22,781 nucleotides of DNA from a virus. The position numbers and the translations under genes were made by a program. The notes below the pieces were generated by a model. It saw nothing but the letters and a program-made list of their open reading frames with translations. It was not told the origin of the DNA and did no database searches. Shown here in pieces: positions 5,935 to 12,837 of the stretch. The stretch lies in the IMG/VR virus record IMGVR_UViG_3300028809_000074, positions 1-22,781 of that record. One strand, given 5' to 3'. Position 1 is the stretch's first letter, and every line of letters begins with the position of its first letter.

Positions 5935-6977
5935 AGCTCGTTCTCGTCATGATCGTGCGCAATGAGGCGCGCGGTATCGAGCGCACGCTTCAGTCGGTCC
6001 GCGATCACATCGACGGATGGCTCATCCTCGACACCGGCTCAACGGACGGCACGCAGGAACTCGCCAAAAAGGCGCTCGAAGGAGTCGACGGCCGACTCGT
6101 CGAAGAGCCCTTCGTCGACTTCTCGACCACGCGCAATCGGGCATTGGAACTCGCCGAGGATATCTTCGGCGCAGGCACCTGGTGCCTGATGATGTCCGGC
6201 GACCAAGTTGTCGAACAGGCTGACGCGCTGCGTCCCGTAGCTGTTGCTGCCACGAAGAAGGGCATCCCCGCCGTCTCCCTCGACATCCGGTCTGGCGGTC
6301 TCGACTACGTCCAGACCGTCCTCACAATGGCCGGCACGGGCTGCAAGTACACGGGCGTGACGCACGAGGTGCTGATTGCGCCCCGGACGAAGCTCGCTCG
6401 AGAGTTACGGCCCGTCGCTCCTCGCATCGTAAACACGGCGCCCGCCGAGGACAAGACGGCGCGATGGAAGCTTGACGTTGAGCTCCTCGAGGCCGACCGG
6501 GCAAAGACCCCCGACCCGCGGACAACGTTCTACCTCGCGCAGTCGTACGAGTGCCTCGGCGACTACGAGCGTGCCGCGCAGCTCTACACCGATAGATCCG
6601 ACGACGCCGGCGGGTACTGGGAAGAACGCTTCATTGCAATGCTCCGCACCGCCCGGTGCTTCTGGCGCCTCAAGCGCCCAGCATCGCAGGTCATCCGGGC
6701 GTACGAATTCGCGCACGCGTTCTGCCCCGAACGCGCCGAGCCCCTAAACGACCTCGCCAAATACCTTTGGGAGATGGGCGCGCCTGTCATTGCCCACGGC
6801 GTAGCGAAGAAGGCCGCGACGCTTCCGTGGCCCAAGAACTCGACGCTCTTCATCGAGCGACCCGTTTACGAGCACGAGGCGCGCGACCGCCTTCACGCTC
6901 TCGAGCGAGCGCTCTACCCCGCGCCACCGACACGCGAGCTCAAGCCTGCCGAGCCTGCCGTCCACCTCAGCGTGTGA
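5931..6977 (+). CDS. Family 2 glycosyltransferase with C-terminal TPR-like helices
   Basis: Start ATG 5931 overlaps the previous stop as ATGA and gives 348 residues. Residues 1-150 form a GT-A domain of the SunS-like type: MIVRNEARGIERTLQSV, then LILDTGSTDGT (32-41), STTRNRALE (65-73) and GVTHEVL (142-148). The usual DADE metal motif is replaced by MSGDQ (88-92), leaving a single acidic residue. Residues about 195-290 look like tetratricopeptide helices (TTFYLAQSYECLGDYERAAQ), which in this family bind the acceptor. The C-terminus is Pro and Glu rich. It may glycosylate a virion protein or a host surface glycan, but no acceptor is identifiable from the sequence. Confidence 0.85.
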   Translation: MKLVLVMIVRNEARGIERTLQSVRDHIDGWLILDTGSTDGTQELAKKALEGVDGRLVEEPFVDFSTTRNRALELAEDIFGAGTWCLMMSGDQVVEQADALRPVAVAATKKGIPAVSLDIRSGGLDYVQTVLTMAGTGCKYTGVTHEVLIAPRTKLARELRPVAPRIVNTAPAEDKTARWKLDVELLEADRAKTPDPRTTFYLAQSYECLGDYERAAQLYTDRSDDAGGYWEERFIAMLRTARCFWRLKRPASQVIRAYEFAHAFCPERAEPLNDLAKYLWEMGAPVIAHGVAKKAATLPWPKNSTLFIERPVYEHEARDRLHALERALYPAPPTRELKPAEPAVHLSV

Positions 6978-7003
6978 TTCGTCTCTGAGACCTCACCCAC
7001 CCC

Positions 7004-8431
7004 ATGAAACTACGAGACGCTCTCGCAAGCGCGAAGTCGCACGCCTTTGCGCGCTTCGACTCGTGGGTCAACGAGTTTACGGGCTTCTCGACTTGGCGCG
7101 ACAAGACTACCTACGGCAAGTTCGCTCCGTCGGCGCGACTCTCCGATACCGAGCTCAGTGCGCTCTATCACGGCGATGACATCGCGGCTCGCATCGTTGA
7201 TGCCATCCCGCAAGAGATGCTGCGGGAGGGATTCGACGTCCTCACCGGCGATGCCAAGCTCGACGCGTACATCTCCGAGAGGCTCGAGCAGCTTCGCGTC
7301 CGCGATCGATTCGTCGAAGCGATGCGATGGGCCCGCCTCTACGGTGGCGGCGCGCTGCTCATCGGCGCCGACGACGGCCACGACGCGACATCTCCGCTCG
7401 TTCCCGAGGACGCTGACGACCTGAAGTACCTGCATCCGATCGACCGTCGGATGCTCTGGCCGCTCGAGTGGTATCCGGCGGGTCACGCCAAGTTCGGCGA
7501 GCCGCGGATCTACGCTGTCACGATCGTTGGCGGGACCGAATCGATGGTCTCGACCGTCCACGAGTCGAGGCTCATCCTCTTCCGTGGAGCCCCAACTGAC
7601 GTCTACGAGCGAGCGCGCTACGCGTCTTGGGACCTCTCGGTCCTTCAGCGGCCGTACGAGGTTCTCCGCTCGTTCAACGTCGGGTGGAAGGCCGTCGAGG
7701 TAATGCTCACGGACGCCAATCAGGGCGTCTTCCGCATGAGCGGACTCGCGGACATGATTGCGAGCGGCGAGCAAACGCTGCTTCGCAATCGGCTCCAGGT
7801 CAACGAGCTGTATCGCTCCGTCGTTCGTGCACTCGTTGTCGACGCGGAGAGTGGCGAAAGCTTCGACCGTCAGGCCACAAGCTTCGCGGACATCCCGCAG
7901 GTGCTCGACAAGCTGATGCTGCGCATGGCGGCATCCGTCCCGATGCCGGTCACGATCCTGATGGGTCAGTCGCCGGCGGGCATGAATGCCACGGGCGAGA
8001 GCGACTTCCGCTGGTTCTACGACGGACTTCGCTCGAACCAGACCCGCGATCTCGCTCCGAGACTGCGTCGTGTCATCGACGTCATGCTTCGGGCTCAATC
8101 GTCGCCAACGGGCGGCGTCGTCCCGAAGACGATGACCATCACGTTCCCGCCGCTCTGGACGGAGACGCCTCTCGCCGAAGCGCAGCGCCGGCAAGCCATC
8201 GCCACCACTGATGCATCGTACGTGCAGGCTGGCGTCCTCCTCCCTGAGGAGGTCGCACTATCTCGATTCACGCCGCAAGGTTTCGGCGATGAGATCGTGC
8301 TGTCTGACAAGGGCCGCGCCGAGCGAGAACGCGTGCTCGACGAGGACCTTGCTGGGATGCAGGGCGGACAGCGAGACGAATTGAACGACGATGCCGATCC
8401 GACGACGTCCGCGCCGGCCGACGAAGCCTGA
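7004..8431 (+). CDS. Portal protein (DUF1073/Phage_portal_3 family)
   Basis: This 475-residue protein has the DUF1073-type portal pattern: an N-terminal region with FTGFSTWRDKTTYG, LYHGDDIAARIVDAIPQEM (about residues 54-72), WARLYGGGALLIG (about 108-120), the crown and wing region, and GMNATGESDFRWFYD (about 326-340). A dodecamer forms the vertex channel for DNA entry and joins head to tail. ATG 7004 has no Shine-Dalgarno sequence; the preceding bases are C-rich (CCTCACCCACCCC) and follow an 11-bp palindrome at 6981-6991. The 3' end overlaps the head morphogenesis gene by 41 bases. It is separated from the terminase by the glycosylation cassette, an unusual interruption. Confidence 0.92.
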   Translation: MKLRDALASAKSHAFARFDSWVNEFTGFSTWRDKTTYGKFAPSARLSDTELSALYHGDDIAARIVDAIPQEMLREGFDVLTGDAKLDAYISERLEQLRVRDRFVEAMRWARLYGGGALLIGADDGHDATSPLVPEDADDLKYLHPIDRRMLWPLEWYPAGHAKFGEPRIYAVTIVGGTESMVSTVHESRLILFRGAPTDVYERARYASWDLSVLQRPYEVLRSFNVGWKAVEVMLTDANQGVFRMSGLADMIASGEQTLLRNRLQVNELYRSVVRALVVDAESGESFDRQATSFADIPQVLDKLMLRMAASVPMPVTILMGQSPAGMNATGESDFRWFYDGLRSNQTRDLAPRLRRVIDVMLRAQSSPTGGVVPKTMTITFPPLWTETPLAEAQRRQAIATTDASYVQAGVLLPEEVALSRFTPQGFGDEIVLSDKGRAERERVLDEDLAGMQGGQRDELNDDADPTTSAPADEA

Positions 8432-9287
8432 GCGCATCCCGCCTCGAGCGGCACGCTTGGCCCTCACTCCGCAGCCGCCGCGGGCGGTACAGCTCTACCT
8501 CGGCGTCGAGTTGCGACGCACTGCTCGCCGTATCGAGCAAGCCATCCTCGAGACGGTCGAGCCGCATGTTGAACGATTCGCGGCGCCGGATCCCGAGCCG
8601 AAATCCGACGCACACGTCGACGCGCCGCCGCCCTACGACGACGACCCTCGCGGAGTCATCTCGTCGGTAAACGACATGGTCCAGAGCATTCTGGACGATT
8701 ACCTAGGCGAGGCCGACAAGGCGAGCGAGAAGGCGGCTGAGCGAATCGTCACTCACTCGAAACGAGAGTTTGGCCGTCTCGGCATCAAGCTCCTGAAGGA
8801 AGAGCCGTCGTTCAAGCGACGTATCAAGGAGTGGCGCAAAGAGAACGTCGACCGCATCGTGTCGCTGTCGAAAGCGAAGGTCGACCGCGTCGAGGTGCTC
8901 CTCAAGAACAAGGCTGGCATGCGCGTCGAGGCGCTCCGCAAGTCGATTCAGGAGTCCGTCGGCGCAACTAAGAATCAGGCGTCTCTAATCGCCCGTGATC
9001 AAGTTCTGAAACTGAATGGCCAGATTACGCAGGCGCGCCAGGAAGCGGCTGGAATTACTGAATTTGTTTGGTGTACCTCTAATGATGAGCGCGTCAGAGG
9101 GCGCCCCGACGGTCTCTACCCCGACGCGAAGCCCTCGCACTGGGCGCTAGAGGGTAAGCGATTCCGCTGGGACGACCTTCCGAAGATTGGTCCAAACGGC
9201 GAGCGCGGGCGTCCAGGCGAATTTTGGGGTTGCCGCTGCGTTCCATATCCGATTTTGCCTGAATTGGAAGAAAAGGGACTCGGATAA
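8391..9287 (+). CDS. Phage head morphogenesis protein (SPP1 gp7 / Mu gpF-like)
   Basis: The 298-residue product ends in the MuF-type minor head domain: ARDQVLKLNGQITQARQEAA, then ITEFVWCTSNDERVR, a substrate-like WALEGKRF, and the closing PGEFWGCRCVPYPILPE. The N-terminal 60 residues are Arg and Pro rich, and the middle is charged and helical. Family members bind the portal and travel with the DNA or help capsid assembly. ATG 8391 lies within the portal gene and the first 40 residues are low-complexity, so a later start is possible. Part of the conserved C-terminal domain is markedly AT-richer than its surroundings (hand count 44% GC at 9041-9090 and 43% at 9241-9300, against about 60% at 8521-8580). 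Confidence 0.88.
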   Translation: MPIRRRPRRPTKPERIPPRAARLALTPQPPRAVQLYLGVELRRTARRIEQAILETVEPHVERFAAPDPEPKSDAHVDAPPPYDDDPRGVISSVNDMVQSILDDYLGEADKASEKAAERIVTHSKREFGRLGIKLLKEEPSFKRRIKEWRKENVDRIVSLSKAKVDRVEVLLKNKAGMRVEALRKSIQESVGATKNQASLIARDQVLKLNGQITQARQEAAGITEFVWCTSNDERVRGRPDGLYPDAKPSHWALEGKRFRWDDLPKIGPNGERGRPGEFWGCRCVPYPILPELEEKGLG

Positions 9288-9293
9288 CCAACT

Positions 9294-10226
9294 ATGGCAG
9301 ACCCCGCAGCGTTCTCCAGCCCGGCACTCGATGTCGCGAGCGATACGGATTACGACACCCTCGGCGACGACTACGACGGTACTGCGCTCAAGGCGACGCC
9401 GACGACCGCGCAGATCGAGCAAGGCTTCGCGCGACCCGGTCACCAGCTTGATGCGCAACACCTGAATTGGCTGCACAACCAATTTGCGGAGATTGCGAAC
9501 GCAATCATCGGGCAACTTCAGCGCACGCCGCACGTACAGGTCATCACCGAGACGACGGCGAGTGTCGCGATTCCGAGCTGGGCAAAGGTTGTCGAGGTCT
9601 TTGTAAAGGGCGGAGGCGGAGGTGGAGGAGCGGGCTTAGATTCCACGTATGGCGGCGGTGGCGGCGGCTCAGGATACGAGACGCGCATCACACTTCCGCG
9701 CAACTCGGTTCCTGACACGGTCTCCGTTGTCATTGGCGCCGGCGGTATAACCAATACCGATGGCGAACCGTCGACCGTGTCTGGCGGCAATCTAGTTGTC
9801 CAGGCGGATGGGGGCAAGGGCGCCGGTGCTAGCGGCAACGGTGGCGACGGATATTGCGGCGGTGGAACTGGCAGCCAGGCTGACACTGACAATGGCGCCG
9901 ACGGCGGCAGCGCCGGTGGTGACGGAAATGCCTCTGGAGGCTCTACGCTGGCCACTCCTGGAGCTGGTATGCGCGCCTCACTCGGCGGAGGGGCGAGCGG
10001 CCCCGGCGGAGCCGGTGGAGCTTTCGGATACGGCGGTGGTGGTGGCGGCGGCGGCTTCGCTCTTGATGGCGGCCCCAGTGGCGAGGCGGGTGGGGGGGCA
10101 ACGCCCGGAGCCGGAGGTGTTGGTTACGGAGCCGGCGGTGGTGGCGCAAGCGAGAACAACGCGACTGGCGGCGCCGGCGCCGATGGCGTCGTCGTAATCA
10201 CCTGTTGGGGCGGTTCGGACGAGTAG
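9294..10226 (+). CDS. Glycine-rich adhesin-like or head-fibre protein
   Basis: The 310-residue protein has an N-terminal anchor-like part (residues 1-80, including FARPGHQLDAQHLNWLHNQF, a pattern common at the base of phage fibre proteins), a strand pair (VITETTASVAIPSWAKVVEV), and from residue 106 onward long Gly runs to the end, closing with a beta strand (GVVVITCW). This matches the glycine-rich domain (Gly_rich) found in phage fibres and tip adhesins, where Gly segments pack as polyglycine II helices. Its position between the head morphogenesis and protease genes points to a capsid-attached fibre rather than a tail tip. The start ATG 9294 follows the upstream gene after six bases. A run of seven G at 10092-10098 lies in the Gly-coding part. 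Confidence 0.75.
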   Translation: MADPAAFSSPALDVASDTDYDTLGDDYDGTALKATPTTAQIEQGFARPGHQLDAQHLNWLHNQFAEIANAIIGQLQRTPHVQVITETTASVAIPSWAKVVEVFVKGGGGGGGAGLDSTYGGGGGGSGYETRITLPRNSVPDTVSVVIGAGGITNTDGEPSTVSGGNLVVQADGGKGAGASGNGGDGYCGGGTGSQADTDNGADGGSAGGDGNASGGSTLATPGAGMRASLGGGASGPGGAGGAFGYGGGGGGGGFALDGGPSGEAGGGATPGAGGVGYGAGGGGASENNATGGAGADGVVVITCWGGSDE

Positions 10227-10248
10227 CCCCGCACGAAGCATCACCTAA

Positions 10249-10298
10249 CCCGGCGCCAATTGGCGCACCGGGCCAACCAAGTTTTGTCCGGAGGCGAC
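10249..10298 (+). promoter_or_regulatory. Structural-gene leader element, copy A (protease)
   Basis: CCCG (10249-10252) pairs with CGGG (10269-10272), and GCGCC (10253-10257) with GGCGC (10262-10266), around an AATT loop, leaving a two-base bulge (AC) on the 3' side. Nine bases later comes TTTTG (10282-10286), then CCGGAGG and ATG 10299. This copy shares the GCGCACCGGGCC block and the spacing to the T-run with copies B, C and D, but its nine-base spacer has no upstream partner for the outer helix seen in the others. Confidence 0.7.
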
Positions 10299-11393
10299 AT
10301 GCCGACCAGCATCCTAGCGACCGTCGGCGCGTTCGATGAGTCTACGCGCTCGGTCGAGATCCTCGCGTCGACACCGAAGCCGGTGGACGGCGAAGCGCTC
10401 GCCACGTGGGACCTCGAACGGTTCCTGAAGAACCCCGTCATCCTCTGGGCGCACGACACGGACGAGCTTCCCATCGGGCGCGCGGAGGACGTTCGCATCG
10501 ACGAGGAAGGCCTCAAGATGCGCGTCATCCTCGCGAGCGCGGCGGTCACGCCTCTCGCCGAACAGGTCTGGAATGGCGTGAAGGAAGGCATCGTCCGAGC
10601 AGTCAGCGTTGGCTTCGAGCCCGGCCAGGCGAGCAAGAACGACGGCGTTACGACGCGCACAGCAAGCGAGTTACTTGAGGTCTCATTCGTCCCGGTCCCG
10701 AAAGACGAAGACGCGGGCATCCTAAGCCCCGAGGAGCGTGCCAGGCGGGCTTCTGCAGCGGCGTCAGAATTGGCAAGGCACCGCGCCAAGCGAACGGACG
10801 CAGCGGACCTGCGCGTCGACAACATTGGCCACTTCGACGCCGCGCAGATGTCCAAGGTCGAGTGGACCCCGTGGGGCACCGCTCGCATCAAGGCACGAGT
10901 GTCGAGAGTCGGCGTCCTCGACTACCCCGGCCGTCGAGAGCTCCGACCCCGCGACGAGGTGATGCGTGCGGACTCGATCGCGTCGCTCAAAGGCGTCCCG
11001 GTCGTCGACTTCGTGGACCACAAGGACCTCGTTGGCCCAGACGACTTCCGAAAGAAGGTTCGAGGCTTCGTCGAGGAAGCTCACGCCGACGGCGACTACA
11101 TCGCTGCGACGCTGCACATCCACGACGGTCCCACGCTCGACGCGATTCGCAATGGCGAGCGCCTCGACATCAGCGCTGGGTACATCGCGCCGGTCGACGC
11201 GAATCCCGGCGAGTGGCAGGGCGAGCGTTACGACGTTGTTCAACGTGACATCGTCTACAACCACGTTGCCCTCTGCCCACCGGGGCGAGGACGAGCCGGC
11301 CGCGAAGTGGCCTTGAAGCTCGACTCCCAAACATCATCGCATCGGCAAGTCGCGACGGTCATGGCTGACCAAGTGCGACGCGTCGCACGCTGA
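10299..11393 (+). CDS. Prohead protease with two tandem protease domains (HK97-type plus DUF2213)
   Basis: Start ATG 10299 has GGAGG upstream and gives 364 residues. Domain 1 (about 1-150) is an HK97-family prohead serine protease with the triad visible as H52 (LWAHDTDELPIG), S103 (VRAVSVGFEP) and E127 (LLEVSFVPVP). After an Ala and Arg rich linker, domain 2 (about 185-340) matches DUF2213: GVLDYPGRRELRP, FVDHKDLV with H241, LDISAGYI with S292, and YNHVALCPPGRGRAG (from 320). Prohead proteases remove scaffold and delta domains before DNA packaging. Both domains keep their His and Ser, so either or both may be active. It precedes the scaffold and capsid genes, as expected, and is the first gene with the repeated leader element. 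Confidence 0.9.
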   Translation: MPTSILATVGAFDESTRSVEILASTPKPVDGEALATWDLERFLKNPVILWAHDTDELPIGRAEDVRIDEEGLKMRVILASAAVTPLAEQVWNGVKEGIVRAVSVGFEPGQASKNDGVTTRTASELLEVSFVPVPKDEDAGILSPEERARRASAAASELARHRAKRTDAADLRVDNIGHFDAAQMSKVEWTPWGTARIKARVSRVGVLDYPGRRELRPRDEVMRADSIASLKGVPVVDFVDHKDLVGPDDFRKKVRGFVEEAHADGDYIAATLHIHDGPTLDAIRNGERLDISAGYIAPVDANPGEWQGERYDVVQRDIVYNHVALCPPGRGRAGREVALKLDSQTSSHRQVATVMADQVRRVAR

Positions 11394-11408
11394 ACATCAA
11401 CCACTCAC

Positions 11409-11472
11409 CGTGGACAGCCTGAGCGCGCATCGCGCATCGGGCCAGTCGCGTTTTTGCCAGAGGTACATTCCT
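11409..11472 (+). promoter_or_regulatory. Structural-gene leader element, copy B (scaffold)
   Basis: The inner helix is CCTGA (11418-11422) with TCGGG (11437-11441) and GCGC (11423-11426) with GCGC (11432-11435), with bulged A 11436. The A-T pair here replaces a G-C pair of the other copies. The outer helix is CGTGGAC (11409-11415) with GTCGCG (11445-11450), one G bulged. TTTTTG (11451-11456) follows directly, then AGAGG and ATG 11473. Confidence 0.7.
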
Positions 11473-12171
11473 ATGTCCGAGAAGACGTTTGTTCGTCTCG
11501 ACAATCGAGACTACGAGGTCGGGAGCCAGGCGCATCTCGACAAGATCGACGAACTCCACAAGGCCGAGCTCGACGCGCTCCAGAAGCGTCTCGATGCGGC
11601 CGAAGAGGAGAAGCAGGAAGAGCGCAAGAAGCGCGAGGCCGCTGAAGGCGAGAAGGACGCGGCGAAGGAAGACGCCCGTAAGGCTCGCGAAGAGGCTGAC
11701 GGCGAGAAGGCCAAGGCCGACGAGGAGCGCAAGAAGCGCGAGGAAGAGGAGGAAGAGAAGGTCCGCGAGGGCACGCGTCTCCGTCGCCGCGCTGAGCGCC
11801 TTCTCGCTGCTGCTCGCGAGGTCGAGGAGGAATCCCCGTCCGAGGAAGAGCGCGCGAAGCGCGAAGAGGACGAGGAGAAGAAGATGGACGGCCTTAGCGC
11901 CAAGGAAGTTATGGTCCTTGCGATTCAGGCCCACTCCAAGGGCTTCGACGCTAATGGCAAGTCGGATGACTACGTGCGTGCTCGGTTCGACGCACTTGAG
12001 GAGTCTGTCCGTGAGCGTCGTGGCGTCAACGGCGTGGCGCGCGTCGCGCAGGCGCTAGCGCATCGGCTCGACAGCAACGATGGCGAGGACGCCATCGACA
12101 AAGCTCGCAAGGCCCGTGATGAGGCCATGGCCAACGCCTGGAAGGCTGGCCGCAACGGAGGTTCGCGATGA
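11473..12171 (+). CDS. Capsid scaffolding protein (coiled coil)
   Basis: Start ATG 11473 (preceded by AGAGG) gives 232 residues; the longer frame from 11410 would run through the leader element. After a short N-terminal part (MSEKTFVRLDNRDYEV) residues about 25-160 are an almost pure Glu, Lys, Arg, Ala coiled coil, and the C-terminal 70 residues are mixed helical (VMVLAIQAHSKGF, then RKARDEAMANAWKAG). The charge pattern, the length and the place between the protease and capsid genes identify it as the internal scaffold that guides capsid assembly and is then removed by the protease. The family cannot be named because the low-complexity sequence is uninformative. The stop overlaps the decoration protein start (ATGA). 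Confidence 0.8.
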   Translation: MSEKTFVRLDNRDYEVGSQAHLDKIDELHKAELDALQKRLDAAEEEKQEERKKREAAEGEKDAAKEDARKAREEADGEKAKADEERKKREEEEEEKVREGTRLRRRAERLLAAAREVEEESPSEEERAKREEDEEKKMDGLSAKEVMVLAIQAHSKGFDANGKSDDYVRARFDALEESVRERRGVNGVARVAQALAHRLDSNDGEDAIDKARKARDEAMANAWKAGRNGGSR

Positions 12172-12740
12172 GTGCTTCGAATTTCGTTCAGTCCAGCGTG
12201 ACGATCTCTCCGGTTGTCGGGACTCCCGGGACCGAGGCAGATCCCGGCTACGATAAGACCGTCGAGACGCGAATCGCCAGCGGCCCAATGGGCTTTGGCG
12301 ACTACGTCAAACTGAGTGGCGAGGAGGGCTGTGCCCTTCCGGCCGAAGCCGCTGACGTCACCGCGGGCATCGGCGGTGTTGTCCTCGGCAATGCAAGCCG
12401 CGGCAGCGGCGGAAGCGCGTACATCACTGGCGGCTACGTCACGGGTGACGTGGTCCCGGTCATGATTCGCGGTCGCGTCTTCGTGGCGGCTGAAGGCCCG
12501 GTGAGCGCGCTCGCTGTTCCGTACGTGAACTTCACGGCGGACAATGGTGCGTTCCGCGGCGATACGGGCGGCGGCAACGCTGCGGCCCTTCCCGGCGCGC
12601 GATTCATCCACGGTGCCGCGACGGGCGGCGTTGCGGTCCTCGAGATCAATCACCTCGGCGCCGCGGTTGGTCCGACTGGCGCGACGGGTCCGACGGGTCC
12701 GACGGGTCCCACGGGTCCCACGGGTCCTGCGGGCGAGTGA
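12168..12740 (+). CDS. Capsid decoration protein with collagen-like tail
   Basis: The 190-residue product starts at ATG 12168, overlapping the scaffold stop. Residues about 1-165 are a beta-rich domain (DYVKLSGEEGCALPAEAADV, AGIGGVVLGNASRG, VVPVMIRGRVFVAAEGPVS, AVPYVNFTADNGAF) resembling DUF2190-type head decoration proteins, which bind the outside of the capsid lattice. The final 23 residues are Gly-X-Y triplets, mostly Gly-Pro-Thr, a collagen-like stalk that probably projects from the head. Its placement between scaffold and major capsid genes supports a capsid role. Attachment of the stalk and its binding partner are unknown. The domain assignment is by pattern and position, and the collagen repeat is directly visible. 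Confidence 0.75.
   Translation: MSASNFVQSSVTISPVVGTPGTEADPGYDKTVETRIASGPMGFGDYVKLSGEEGCALPAEAADVTAGIGGVVLGNASRGSGGSAYITGGYVTGDVVPVMIRGRVFVAAEGPVSALAVPYVNFTADNGAFRGDTGGGNAAALPGARFIHGAATGGVAVLEINHLGAAVGPTGATGPTGPTGPTGPTGPAGE
12669..12737 (+). repeat. Collagen-like Gly-X-Y coding repeat
   Basis: Near-identical 9-bp units (GGTCCGACG and close variants) encode seven Gly-X-Y triplets plus Gly-Glu at the end of the decoration gene. Tandem repeats of this type can gain or lose units by slippage in steps that keep the frame. Confidence 0.85.
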
Positions 12741-12770
12741 TCGCCAACTAGCCACCACATAACAACTTAC

Positions 12771-12837
12771 GCTCCGTCCGAGCCTGGGCGCCTCGCTGCG
12801 CACCGGGCCGGCGGAGCTTTGTCCGGAGTTCACCGAT
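12771..12837 (+). promoter_or_regulatory. Structural-gene leader element, copy C (major capsid)
   Basis: The inner helix is CCTGG (12783-12787) with CCGGG (12803-12807) and GCGC (12788-12791) with GCGC (12798-12801), with bulged A 12802. The outer helix is GCTCCG (12771-12776) with CGGAGC (12812-12817), six perfect pairs. TTTG (12818-12821) follows directly, then CCGGAG and ATG 12838. It is the longest gap in the structural region, 97 nt. Confidence 0.75.

Noticed and set aside
7010-8194. Long leftward open frame opposite the portal gene
   Set aside because: It lies fully antisense to a well-supported portal gene, its product is Arg and Val rich without any motif, and GC-rich DNA makes such frames common.
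10251-10266. Restriction-site-like palindrome GCGCCAATTGGCGC read alone as an operator
   Set aside because: It is better explained as the upper stem of leader copy A, since the other three copies have the same helix without being palindromic in DNA.
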